From Minisyncoccota bacterium (GTDB lineage Bacteria; Patescibacteriota; Minisyncoccia; Phycocordibacterales; UBA1006), in assembly GCA_021129535.1 (NCBI GenBank), contig JAJOLB010000022.1, forward strand, positions 1 through 10,999: a stretch of DNA of 10,999 nt. The letters are read 5' to 3'. The position numbers and the translations under genes are program-made. Of this stretch, positions 1-6,298 are shown one piece after another. The stretch's first letter is position 1, and each line of letters starts with the position of its first letter. The notes under the pieces are model-generated. The model had not been told where the DNA came from, searched no databases, and saw only the letters and a program-made list of their open reading frames with translations.

Positions 1-32
1 CAAATATGGTTATTTTTTAATAAGACATTAAA

Positions 33-62
33 AAAGGATATTATGTATAGCATTTGTCCTTT
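33..62 (-). terminator. Weak possible terminator of the 40-residue ORF
   Basis: On the minus strand a 6-bp stem (AAAGGA with TCCTTT) closes a long 18-nt loop and runs into a T tract. It lies just past the stop of the small ORF at 79-201. The stem is short, so this is only suggestive. Nothing else was recognised in 1-78. Confidence 0.3.
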
Positions 63-78
63 ACATTAGAGTTCATCA

Positions 79-201
79 TTAGCAAAGTCTATCGCCTATA
101 CGAACTAATAATATTAATATAACAAAAAGAAACACATACGTTCCAAATGAAATGTCGCCTCTAACACTAAACCCTTGCAGGTGATCAATAAATGCATCCA
201 T
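79..201 (-). CDS. Small hypothetical membrane protein, 40 aa
   Basis: A 40-codon minus-strand ORF opens with ATG at 201 and stops with TAA at 79-81. The first 18 residues are soluble (start MDAFIDHLQG). A hydrophobic stretch follows (TYVFLFVILILLV, about residues 21-33), then a short basic/acidic tail (RIGDRLC). This is the pattern of a single-pass small membrane protein. There is no Shine-Dalgarno sequence. A well-formed minus-strand promoter sits immediately upstream at 226-254, with a predicted start about 18 nt before the ATG, and that is the main reason to take the ORF seriously. I do not recognise a family. It could be a chance ORF. Confidence 0.45.
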   Translation of the reverse strand: MDAFIDHLQGFSVRGDISFGTYVFLFVILILLVRIGDRLC

Positions 202-225
202 AGTATGAATAAGTTTTACAGGTTA

Positions 226-254
226 TTTATAACTATATAGGAGAAAATAGTCAA
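226..254 (-). promoter_or_regulatory. Sigma70-type promoter, minus strand
   Basis: On the minus strand TTGACT (249-254) is separated by exactly 17 nt from TATAAA (226-231). Transcription should start near 219, giving a short leader to the ATG at 201. No other minus-strand gene lies to the left, so it would serve the 40-residue ORF. Confidence 0.55.
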
Positions 255-274
255 TAATTTGAAAATCTTTCATT

Positions 275-302
275 TTGCATAATGACTACAAAGGTGTAAA
301 CT
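275..302 (+). promoter_or_regulatory. Possible promoter of the methyltransferase gene
   Basis: TTGCAT (275-280), a 16-nt spacer and TAAACT (297-302) lie so that the -10 ends six bases before the ATG at 309. Initiation would fall almost at the start codon, giving a leaderless message. An alternative is an AAGGTG ribosome-binding site at 291-296, but its 12-nt spacing is long. Confidence 0.3.
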
Positions 303-308
303 TTACCT

Positions 309-971
309 ATGCAACACCTCGACAAACAACATCAATATTTCAGCTTTGCCTATCAAACAGGTTCTGATATTTGGTCACATATTCCCTATCGATTCAAGGC
401 AGAGGAAATGTTCCCAAAACTGGAATCCGATTCTTTAATTTTGGATATTGGCGCAGGCAGAGGTCTATGGGCAATGAATCTATTGCGTCATAATTATCGC
501 GTCCTCGGTATTGATTATGTAGAGTCAATTGTGAACAATGTTAATAATAAAATTAATGAAGAAGGCTACGGAGGCAAGGCTCGATTCATCGTTGGGAATG
601 CTCTGAGTATTCCATTTACTGATGGTGGATTTGATGCGGCAACGGACATTGGAACATTTCAACATATTAAAAAACAAGATTGGAAAACCTATGTAAAAGA
701 GATACATCGTGTACTAAAAAGTAATAGATATTATTTGAACGTTTCCTTGTCACGACGAACACATTCATTTCTAGGATTTAAACCATCACAATCACATACA
801 GGAGATTTTGAAAAATTTGGTGTTCATTATTATTTCTGCACAGAGCAAGAAATAGATGAGACTTTTAACACACATTTTAATATTATCGAACAACAATATA
901 AATCATTCGAATCAAAGACTGACCCTATGGATGATCTGGTTCTTGTGTTCACTCTTATGCAAAAAAAATAA
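309..971 (+). CDS. Class I SAM-dependent methyltransferase
   Basis: A 220-residue protein with the Rossmann-type SAM-binding core. Motif I is ILDIGAGRG (about residues 44-52). The acidic residue after strand beta-2 that contacts the ribose is in GIDY (67-70). A motif resembling post-motif II reads DAATDIGTFQHI (about 108-119), followed by the EIHRVLK helix typical of the Methyltransf_11/25 group. The cytoplasmic enzyme would transfer a methyl group from S-adenosylmethionine; the acceptor cannot be told from sequence. It is monocistronic, with a possible leaderless promoter upstream and a strong terminator that overlaps its stop codon. It converges with the small gene at 986-1294. Confidence 0.85.
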   Translation: MQHLDKQHQYFSFAYQTGSDIWSHIPYRFKAEEMFPKLESDSLILDIGAGRGLWAMNLLRHNYRVLGIDYVESIVNNVNNKINEEGYGGKARFIVGNALSIPFTDGGFDAATDIGTFQHIKKQDWKTYVKEIHRVLKSNRYYLNVSLSRRTHSFLGFKPSQSHTGDFEKFGVHYYFCTEQEIDETFNTHFNIIEQQYKSFESKTDPMDDLVLVFTLMQKK

Positions 972-993
972 CAACTTAGATGTTGTTATTTTT
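967..993. terminator. Bidirectional intrinsic terminator between convergent genes
   Basis: A perfect 9-bp stem (AATAACAAC / GTTGTTATT) with a 6-nt loop. T runs lie at both ends when read in either direction. It contains the TAA stop of the methyltransferase (969-971) and the TAA stop of the minus-strand gene (986-988), so it serves both. Confidence 0.8.
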
Positions 994-1294
994 GATTATT
1001 CTTTTTCCATTCTTTTATTTCCTTTTTGATATCTTCAAGATTGTCTGATGCATATTCAGGGAACAAGGCATTTAAATCACCTTTTTGGTCAAAGCCATTT
1101 CCGGGCTCATTAGAGCAAATTTTAATATTTTCACCTGTATCTGGATTCACAGCATCAATATCAAGACTTTCCTCTGTAAACAAATCTTGTTTTACATCTG
1201 TATTTATTTCATCAGGATGAATATATCCATTTTCTCCACCATCGACAATATGAACAATACCTTTAACTTGTGAAATTTTTTTTAAATTCTTCAA
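986..1294 (-). CDS. Hypothetical acidic protein, 102 aa
   Basis: I do not recognise this protein. It starts with TTG at 1294, since no ATG is available near the N-terminus; the product begins MKNLKKISQVKG. The middle is rich in Asp, Glu, Asn and Gly and includes a DGGENGYIHPDE stretch that could be a turn-rich or metal-binding loop, though no defined EF-hand is evident. The C-terminus is a charged helix (DNLEDIKKEIKEWKKNNQK). There is no signal peptide or membrane segment, so it is probably cytoplasmic. A good promoter at 1325-1352 and the shared terminator at 967-993 make it a complete single-gene unit. Confidence 0.6.
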   Translation of the reverse strand: MKNLKKISQVKGIVHIVDGGENGYIHPDEINTDVKQDLFTEESLDIDAVNPDTGENIKICSNEPGNGFDQKGDLNALFPEYASDNLEDIKKEIKEWKKNNQK

Positions 1295-1324
1295 ATATAT
1301 ATTTTTATTAAATTATTATATATA

Positions 1325-1352
1325 ATTATAACATCCACAAAGAGATGAACAA
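1325..1352 (-). promoter_or_regulatory. Promoter of the 102-aa gene
   Basis: On the minus strand TTGTTC (1347-1352), a 16-nt spacer and a perfect TATAAT (1325-1330). Predicted start near 1318, about 24 nt before the TTG start codon. Confidence 0.55.
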
Positions 1353-1361
1353 ACTCTTTAT

Positions 1362-1392
1362 TAAAAAATAGATGCACATGATGTGCATCTAT
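1362..1392 (-). terminator. Intrinsic terminator of the frameshifted small gene
   Basis: A perfect palindrome with 12-bp arms (ATAGATGCACAT / ATGTGCATCTAT) around one base at 1368-1392. It is followed on the minus strand by six Ts. It lies six bases after the TAA at 1398-1400, so it marks the end of a minus-strand transcript. Confidence 0.7.
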
Positions 1393-1397
1393 AAATA

Positions 1398-1573
1398 TTA
1401 AGAAACGCTTATCAAATCTTCCACGTTATTAATTGCTTGTTGAATAATTTTATATTCAGCAGCTTGATGTGTATAAGATTCTTGAAAATTTTCAAAGAAA
1501 ATTTTATTCTCTTTTTTTGTCAGAAGTTTGTTTTTAGATATTTGTAATATCTCTGTTTTTATTTTTCTACCAT
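1398..1573 (-). pseudogene. Small gene (about 58 aa) with an apparent one-base frameshift
   Basis: On the minus strand an open frame ending at 1398-1400 has no usable start codon. An ATG at 1571-1573 lies in another frame and stops after four codons. The two frames join if the A5 run at 1562-1566 (T5 on the plus strand) had six bases. The restored product starts MVEKIKTEILQISKNK and continues as a charged, helical, soluble protein ending INNVEDLISVS. A clear terminator follows. Either the gene is broken, the assembly has an error in a homopolymer, or the run slips during transcription. No family was recognised. It lies in the 390-base gap between the 102-aa gene and the desaturase; nothing else was seen in 1581-1640. 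Confidence 0.5.
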
Positions 1574-1640
1574 TTGATTAAATATTTGAACCCACTATCT
1601 CAAAAATAATTCTCAGTGTTAAGTTCCATATATAAATAAT

Positions 1641-1671
1641 AAAAAAACGCCTCTTTAAAATAAGACGTTTT
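1641..1671 (-). terminator. Intrinsic terminator of the desaturase gene
   Basis: On the minus strand AAAACG-TCTT pairs with AAGA-(GG bulge)-CGTTTT around an ATTTTA loop and runs into TTTTTTTATT. It lies 15 nt past the desaturase stop codon. Confidence 0.7.
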
Positions 1672-1685
1672 ATAGGTATTTGGTT

Positions 1686-2786
1686 TTAAACAATAGCAGG
1701 TTTTTTACCCAGAACACGTAACTGATTATAGTGTTCTTTTACTGCTTTCCAAAAAGTTTTGTATTCATTATAAGGCAGCTCAAACTCTGCTGCTGTCTTA
1801 CGAACAATTTCAGAAATCTTTTTATAATGCACATGACTGATATGTGAAAACAAATGATGCTCAACCTGATAGTTTAATCCACCTGTAAAAAATTCAACGA
1901 ATTTACTTTTTGGTGAAAAATTAGAAGTTGTATATAACTGATGAATAGCCCACGTATTTTTCATACATCCATTTTCATTAGGCTCTGGCATTTCAGTATT
2001 TGGCATAACATGAGCCAGCGAAAATATCACACTCAGTGTTAAACCTGCTGCAAAATGCACAATAACAAATCCAACTAAAACATGCCACCAAACAATACCC
2101 AACATTATGGGTAAAAATACCCATAATGAATAGTACACAATTTTCCCTATAATAAGCTTTGTCCATTGTGTTGCTGGATTTGGAAATTTTCCATATGATA
2201 GCCTCCTTTTCAAGTATAGGTATGATTGCTTGAAATCAGTTGTAATTGCCCAATTCAATGTCATCAATCCGTACAGAAAAAATGCATAATATTTTTGGTA
2301 TTTATGAATTTTTAACCACTTAGAATGTTTTGAAAATCGAATGATTCGCCCAGCATCAATGTCTTCGTCATAACCTTTAATGTTGGTATAGGTATGATGT
2401 AACACATTATGCTGTACCTTCCAATTATAGTCATTCCCTGAAAGGATATACATGCTTGCACCGAATAATTTATTAACCCATTTTCGACTTGAAAATGATT
2501 CGTGATTTGCATCGTGCATCACATTCATTCCAACAAGAGCCTTCCCTAGTCCGATAATTATCAATAAAGGGATTACTACCCAAACAGGTAAAATGTTTCT
2601 AAATACTAAAATAGCAATAAACGGAATAAACATAATCCCAAATACTATCATTGCCTTTCTATAAAGTTTCCAGTTTCCTGTTTTCTTTATCTTGTTATTT
2701 TTGAAATATGCGTTTACACGTTTGTTTAATGTTCGAAAGAATTTATTCGGATCATTTTTTGAAAATTTTATTGTTTCTGTTTTCAT
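1686..2786 (-). CDS. Membrane fatty-acid desaturase (acyl-lipid / acyl-CoA, QxxHH type)
   Basis: A 366-residue integral membrane di-iron desaturase. It would insert a cis double bond into a fatty acyl chain using O2 and an external electron donor. The three histidine boxes are intact: H91-DAN-H95, H126-NVL-H130-H131 and Q307-VE-H310-H311. The final Q in place of H is typical of front-end (delta-5/6-like) desaturases, although no cytochrome b5 domain is fused. Hydrophobic segments lie near residues 43-62, 66-88, 165-183 and 215-258. The N-terminus is basic and soluble. There is no Shine-Dalgarno sequence before the ATG at 2786. It is transcribed alone, divergently from exodeoxyribonuclease III. 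An oxygen-dependent lipid enzyme would be unusual in a reduced CPR-type genome and may have been acquired; the substrate could be scavenged lipid. Confidence 0.93.
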   Translation of the reverse strand: MKTETIKFSKNDPNKFFRTLNKRVNAYFKNNKIKKTGNWKLYRKAMIVFGIMFIPFIAILVFRNILPVWVVIPLLIIIGLGKALVGMNVMHDANHESFSSRKWVNKLFGASMYILSGNDYNWKVQHNVLHHTYTNIKGYDEDIDAGRIIRFSKHSKWLKIHKYQKYYAFFLYGLMTLNWAITTDFKQSYLYLKRRLSYGKFPNPATQWTKLIIGKIVYYSLWVFLPIMLGIVWWHVLVGFVIVHFAAGLTLSVIFSLAHVMPNTEMPEPNENGCMKNTWAIHQLYTTSNFSPKSKFVEFFTGGLNYQVEHHLFSHISHVHYKKISEIVRKTAAEFELPYNEYKTFWKAVKEHYNQLRVLGKKPAIV

Positions 2787-2862
2787 AATTAAGTTTTTAA
2801 AAGTTATTTATAGTAATCGTATCCTATATATGTCTGTACGTCGAATAGATTTCCACAGATTA

Positions 2863-2891
2863 TTGTCTGCTACCAGATGAAATGTTAACCT
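2863..2891 (+). promoter_or_regulatory. Possible extended -10 promoter of xth
   Basis: TTGTCT (2863-2868), a 17-nt spacer and TAACCT (2886-2891), preceded by TGT so that it fits an extended -10. The -10 ends eight bases before the ATG at 2900, giving an almost leaderless message. Confidence 0.35.
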
Positions 2892-2899
2892 ATATGTAT

Positions 2900-3685
2900 A
2901 TGAAAATAATCTCATGGAATGTAAATGGAATTCGGGCATGGAACATAAAGCCAGGAACCTTGAATTTTATAAAAACTGAAAACGCTGACATTGTTTGCTT
3001 TCAAGAAACAAAGGCTCAGCCAGAACAAATAGAGGAATTAGAATTGTTTAAAAAATACCCATTTCACTATTGGCACTCTGCCGAGAAAAAAGGATATTCC
3101 AGTACAGGAATAATTTCAAAAACAAAACCAATTAAAATATGGTACGGAATGAAAAATTCACCTATAGAAAATGAGGGTCGCATTATTAATGCAGAGTTTG
3201 AAAAATTTATTCTGGTAACAGTTTATACCCCAAATGCAAAGGGTGATTTATCACGATTATCTCTACGTTATGATAAATGGGATAGATCATTTTTAAAACA
3301 TATGCAAAAACTGGAAAAGAAAAAACCAGTCATCGTATGTGGGGATTTAAACGTTGCACATATGCCGATAGATTTGGCGCGGCCCGATGCAAATAAAACC
3401 ACAGATAAAAAACCTGGTGGAGCAGGTTTTACAGATCAAGAACGTGAGCGTTTTTCTGATTTTATCAACGCAGGATTTATAGATTCATTCCGCCATATAA
3501 ACCCTGAAAAAGTCCAATATTCATGGTGGAGCTATCGCGCAGGTGCACGTGACCGAAATGTTGGCTGGCGTATCGACTATTTTTTAACATCGAAAAAATT
3601 GAAATCTAAAATATCTGACGCAATTATTTATGACCAACAACATGGCTCTGACCATTGTCCTGTTGGAATTGAAGTTAAAATATAA
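2900..3685 (+). CDS. xth: Exodeoxyribonuclease III (AP endonuclease, EEP family)
   Basis: A 261-residue cytoplasmic base-excision-repair enzyme that cuts DNA 5' of abasic sites and has 3'-5' exonuclease and 3'-phosphatase activity. The start at ATG 2900 is chosen over the in-frame ATGs at 2882 and 2894 because it gives the canonical N-terminus MKIISWNVNG. Active-site residues are visible: N7, the metal-binding E36 in QETKAQ, Y109, D149 and N151 in GDLNVAH, and D251-H252 in GSDHCPV. The RNVGWRIDYFL segment (about 219-228) is the family signature. Length matches the family. It is monocistronic, or read on into the small membrane genes downstream; no strong terminator separates them. Confidence 0.95.
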   Translation: MKIISWNVNGIRAWNIKPGTLNFIKTENADIVCFQETKAQPEQIEELELFKKYPFHYWHSAEKKGYSSTGIISKTKPIKIWYGMKNSPIENEGRIINAEFEKFILVTVYTPNAKGDLSRLSLRYDKWDRSFLKHMQKLEKKKPVIVCGDLNVAHMPIDLARPDANKTTDKKPGGAGFTDQERERFSDFINAGFIDSFRHINPEKVQYSWWSYRAGARDRNVGWRIDYFLTSKKLKSKISDAIIYDQQHGSDHCPVGIEVKI

Positions 3686-3764
3686 AAAAATTTGTAATTA
3701 TCAAAACCTATCTTTACAAGCATTACATTTTTTAATACTGATTTTCTATTTTCAGTTATACTTA

Positions 3765-3770
3765 TATAAT
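3765..3770 (+). promoter_or_regulatory. Possible -10 box for the small membrane genes
   Basis: A perfect TATAAT about 24 nt before the ATG at 3794. The upstream -35 region (TTTTCT near 3742) is poor, so the promoter is weak or needs an activator. Confidence 0.35.
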
Positions 3771-3793
3771 TAAAAGATAATCCTACATATTAT

Positions 3794-3949
3794 ATGAATA
3801 CAAAAACAGTAATCAATATTGCAAGTGTTCTTCTGGTTATTATTTCAATCATCATGATTGTCATTAGCTATAAGGCAAAAATATTACCACCTGCATTAAC
3901 AGGAATTGGATTTCTACTCATCACTTGGGTAATGCAAATGCTAAAATAG
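3794..3949 (+). CDS. Small two-helix membrane protein, 51 aa
   Basis: A complete 51-codon ORF. Residues 6-25 (VINIASVLLVIISIIMIVIS) form a strong transmembrane helix. A short polar turn (YKAKILPP) follows, then a second helix at about 34-50 (ALTGIGFLLITWVMQML). This is a hairpin membrane protein with no signal-peptide cleavage site. There is no Shine-Dalgarno sequence. It is followed five bases later by the ATG of the broken small gene at 3955, and both precede the strong terminator at 4170-4201, so they probably formed one transcript. I do not recognise a family. Confidence 0.55.
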   Translation: MNTKTVINIASVLLVIISIIMIVISYKAKILPPALTGIGFLLITWVMQMLK

Positions 3950-3954
3950 GTTAT

Positions 3955-4161
3955 ATGGTTTCAATTTAAAAAATATTTTTACTTTTGTTATTCTTGTTTA
4001 GTTTAAATTCTTTTGCAAAAGAAGCAAAACTAAGCAAAGAACAAGTGCGACACGCAGTTGTTATCGACAGCAAATCTGCAAAACACATTTGGGTTATTTA
4101 TCCAATTGTTGGAACTCTACTTTTCTATTCATATAATAGAAGAGAATTTGTAAAATAATAT
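3955..4161 (+). pseudogene. Small secreted/membrane protein gene interrupted by one stop codon
   Basis: From ATG 3955 the frame reads MVSI, then TAA (3967-3969), then stays open for 63 codons to TAA 4159-4161. Just after the stop comes a textbook signal peptide (KIFLLLLFLFSLNSFA, a likely cut after SFA). A soluble stretch follows (KEAKLSKEQVRHAVVIDSKS), then a hydrophobic segment (HIWVIYPIVGTLLFYSY) and a basic end. Changing the first T of the stop to A would give MVSIKKIFLLLL, a normal lysine-bearing signal-peptide start. So this is either a fresh nonsense mutation or translation begins at a rare start such as TTG 3985. A terminator follows. No family was recognised. Confidence 0.5.
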
Positions 4162-4169
4162 AAAAAGCC

Positions 4170-4202
4170 ATCAAGATTAATAATCTTGATGGCGATTTTT
4201 TT
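4170..4202. terminator. Strong bidirectional terminator
   Basis: A perfect 12-bp stem (GCCATCAAGATT / AATCTTGATGGC) with an AAT loop. A T-rich tail follows on the plus strand and TTTTTATATT on the minus strand. It ends the small membrane genes on the plus strand and cca on the minus strand. Confidence 0.85.
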
Positions 4203-4246
4203 ATTTCTCTGAAAAGAACCCTACATCAATTCATTGAATCTGTAAC

Positions 4247-5746
4247 TCACTCAACCTTGTGTTTTCGATGTAGTTTTTTTACCGCGTTAAACTCCTCATA
4301 ATCACGTTTATCTTTTCCAGCCTCACCAAGTTTCTGAATTTCATTATCTGATAATTCATACATTTCACGTGCACGTTTTTCCAAATATTCTCGTGTATTC
4401 TTTTTTGGATCATCAAGAACCTCTTCGAGTAAAGCATGCAAAACCCATCCCATTTTTCGCCCAGGTTTTAGATTCATTTCAGCAATCATAATATCACCAT
4501 TTAATTTTAACATTCCAACAGAGATTGGGTCCCGCAGAACTTCCTCAATCATGGCGTGATATTTACGCAAACGATACGGTTTTTCCTTTGGTCTACCTGT
4601 TCCGATACGGTCACAGGTTCGCAAATCCATCAATTCCCAAATCATGTCTTTCCCAACATTTTTTACCATACGTCGTACAGCTGATAGACTTATTTCATCA
4701 GGGTCAGAGAAAAACATATGATAACGAACAAGTTTCACGACTTTTTCCCGAATATCATTTGGAAATTTTAAACGTTTCAATATTTTCTCACTCATATTTG
4801 CACCAATAACCTCGTGACCATAAAACGTCCATTCCTTGCTACCACGCCCATTTGCAGCACGCCGTGAACGTGGTTTTCCAATATCGTGAAATAATGCTGC
4901 AAGTTTTACATGAAATGGATATTGCTTATTTGTTCCATGTTCGAGAGATTTTACAAGATGCGTCCACACGTCAAAATCATGAGCTCCACCCTGCTCCATA
5001 TCTACCCCTTCTAGCAATTCTGGGATAATATATTCAAGTAATCCATAAGATCGTAACATTTCTAATCCATCTTTTGCATAGTCAGCATCGACAATCTTTA
5101 TAAACTCATCACGAATACGTTCTGCTGATATTTTTTCCAAATTTAATGCCCCCTTTTTTAGAGCCAGTATAGTTTCATTTTCACAAATAAAACCTAATTG
5201 AGCTGAAAAACGAACTGCACGCATAATACGCAAGGCATCCTCACCAAATCGTTCCTCTGCATCTCCAACAGTTTTAATTATTTTAGTCTTTAAATCTTTC
5301 TGTCCTTCATAATTATCAACAAGAATATTTGAAATTGGATCATATGCCATAGCATTAATAGTAAAATCCCGCCGTTTTACATCCTCATTAATTGAATCTG
5401 AAAATGTAACACTGTCAGGATGTCGTCCATCACTATAAGTAGTCTCAGTACGATATGGAGTAACCTCAATTTCATATGAAACATCATCTTTTTCAAGCTC
5501 TTTATTAACTATACCAACGGTACCAAAGCTATTTTCATACACCACACGCATATCAGTTTCCTCAAAGACTTCCATAATTTGTTCTGGAATAGCATTTGTT
5601 GTTATATCCCAGTCATTTGGAGTGCGTTCAATAAATAGATCTCTTACACAACCCCCAACAATAAAAGACTCAAAACCTGCGTTTTGAAGTCGCCCTAAAA
5701 CCCAAACAACATGTTCTGGGATTTTTTTTTGAAGTTCCTTGTTCAT
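4247..5746 (-). CDS. cca: CCA-adding tRNA nucleotidyltransferase with HD domain
   Basis: A 499-residue cytoplasmic enzyme that builds or repairs the 3' CCA of tRNAs from CTP and ATP without a template. The class II nucleotidyltransferase head shows GGCVRD (31-36) and the catalytic pair D45-x-D47 (PNDWD). RRDFTINAMAYDP (125-137) and RIMRAVRF (173-180) are the nucleotide-selecting and neck motifs. An HD phosphohydrolase-type domain follows, with H263 and H287-D288 (LFHDIGKPRSR). Its ATG lies 16 nt behind the 3' end of tRNA-Arg with no separate promoter seen, so the mRNA is probably released from a tRNA-cca transcript by tRNA 3' processing. All three tRNAs in this window lack an encoded CCA, which makes this enzyme necessary. 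Confidence 0.95.
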   Translation of the reverse strand: MNKELQKKIPEHVVWVLGRLQNAGFESFIVGGCVRDLFIERTPNDWDITTNAIPEQIMEVFEETDMRVVYENSFGTVGIVNKELEKDDVSYEIEVTPYRTETTYSDGRHPDSVTFSDSINEDVKRRDFTINAMAYDPISNILVDNYEGQKDLKTKIIKTVGDAEERFGEDALRIMRAVRFSAQLGFICENETILALKKGALNLEKISAERIRDEFIKIVDADYAKDGLEMLRSYGLLEYIIPELLEGVDMEQGGAHDFDVWTHLVKSLEHGTNKQYPFHVKLAALFHDIGKPRSRRAANGRGSKEWTFYGHEVIGANMSEKILKRLKFPNDIREKVVKLVRYHMFFSDPDEISLSAVRRMVKNVGKDMIWELMDLRTCDRIGTGRPKEKPYRLRKYHAMIEEVLRDPISVGMLKLNGDIMIAEMNLKPGRKMGWVLHALLEEVLDDPKKNTREYLEKRAREMYELSDNEIQKLGEAGKDKRDYEEFNAVKKLHRKHKVE

Positions 5747-5762
5747 AAAAATGAATTATTTG

Positions 5763-5834
5763 TCCACCCGCCAGGACTCGAACCTGGAATAACGGTTCCG
5801 AAGACCGTTGTGATATCCATTTCACCACAGGTGG
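5763..5834 (-). tRNA. tRNA-Arg (anticodon TCG)
   Basis: A 72-nt cloverleaf on the minus strand. The acceptor is CCACCTG with CGGGTGG (one G-T pair). The anticodon arm is ACGGT-CTTCGGA-ACCGT, with the anticodon TCG at 5799-5801, reading CGA and other CGN codons. The T arm is CCAGG-TTCGAGT-CCTGG. The discriminator is A. The following bases are CAAAT, so CCA is not encoded. It is probably cotranscribed with cca. Confidence 0.93.
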
Positions 5835-5845
5835 TTACAGAAATA

Positions 5846-5873
5846 ACTATACTCTTTTCCTGTTAAAAAACAA
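5846..5873 (-). promoter_or_regulatory. Promoter of tRNA-Arg and cca
   Basis: On the minus strand TTGTTT (5868-5873), a 16-nt spacer and TATAGT (5846-5851). The predicted start is near 5839, a few bases before the tRNA. The -35 lies in the centre of the 34-bp palindrome at 5856-5889. Confidence 0.5.
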
Positions 5874-5889
5874 GTTTTTTAACAGGAAA
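5856..5889. repeat. Perfect 16-bp-arm palindrome over the tRNA-Arg -35 region
   Basis: TTTCCTGTTAAAAAAC and its exact reverse complement are separated by only AA. With so short a loop it can act as a terminator-like hairpin, a cruciform or a protein-binding dyad. It overlaps the -35 of the tRNA-Arg promoter, so an operator role is possible. Confidence 0.6.
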
Positions 5890-5955
5890 TACCCTTCCTT
5901 TTTTAGGATGTACCCTGTATAGGTATTTAAAGCTTTAAAAAGGGGCGTTTTTACG

Positions 5956-5972
5956 TATAATAAATTATTATA
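5956..5972. repeat. AT-only palindrome next to a DnaA box
   Basis: TATAATAA-A-TTATTATA, entirely A/T, eight bases from the DnaA-box 9-mer at 5980. It could be an easily melted segment if the region is an origin. Confidence 0.35.
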
Positions 5973-5979
5973 GGACATC

Positions 5980-5988
5980 TGTGGATAA
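5980..5988 (-). promoter_or_regulatory. Consensus DnaA box
   Basis: TGTGGATAA on the plus strand is an exact TTATCCACA on the minus strand. It lies 73 bases before the first parS-like core. A second exact copy is at 7046-7054. Confidence 0.5.
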
Positions 5989-6057
5989 GTTTGGGTATAG
6001 TGAGTATAAGTGACCTATACATGTGTCTTTTTGAGACGATTTTTAAAAATGGAATTA

Positions 6058-6079
6058 CAGTGTTTCATATGAAACACTG
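6058..6079. repeat. parS-like site 1
   Basis: Core TGTTTCATATGAAACA (6061-6076), extended to a perfect 22-bp palindrome by CAG/CTG flanks. It matches the ParB-binding consensus TGTTTCACGTGAAACA at 14 of 16 bases; only the central CG is TA. Confidence 0.7.
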
Positions 6080-6155
6080 ATTGTTTAAAGAATTTCATTA
6101 AAACTAGATACTATATGTAAGCTTAATAAAATAGGGTTCTATAAAAACAATTTAA

Positions 6156-6189
6156 CGCATATTTTTTATTATTCCATAAAAAATATGCG
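6156..6189. repeat. 14-bp-arm inverted repeat abutting parS-like site 2
   Basis: CGCATATTTTTTAT and its exact reverse complement around TATTCC. No T tract follows, so it is not a typical terminator. Its last base is the first base of the 36-bp palindrome at 6189-6224. Confidence 0.55.
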
Positions 6190-6224
6190 AATAGATATTG
6201 TTTCATATGAAACAATATCTATTC
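6189..6224. repeat. parS-like site 2 inside a 36-bp perfect palindrome
   Basis: Core TGTTTCATATGAAACA at 6199-6214. The flanks GAATAGATAT and ATATCTATTC are exact reverse complements, giving a 36-bp dyad with no mismatches. This is far longer than a single ParB half-site pair needs. Confidence 0.75.
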
Positions 6225-6298
6225 TTAAACTGAGGATTAAAAATTTTCTGAGTATTCAAGTAAATCTTGATAAAAGATACCTTTAAAGGCTTTGTTTA

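Noticed and set aside
1026..1273. Two overlapping plus-strand ORFs opposite the 102-aa gene
   Set aside because: The minus-strand gene has a promoter, a terminator and a coherent charged product. The plus-strand frames have none of these.
3686..3736. Possible terminator after xth (TGTAAT...ATTACA then Ts)
   Set aside because: A six-base stem with a 23-base loop is too weak to support.
4525..4809. A 94-codon plus-strand ORF inside cca
   Set aside because: Antisense to an intact cca with all motifs; no independent signals.
5916..6021. TGTATAGGT and ACCTATACA inverted pair 100 bases apart
   Set aside because: Only nine bases with a long separation and no associated promoter or gene; not distinguishable from chance in AT-rich DNA.
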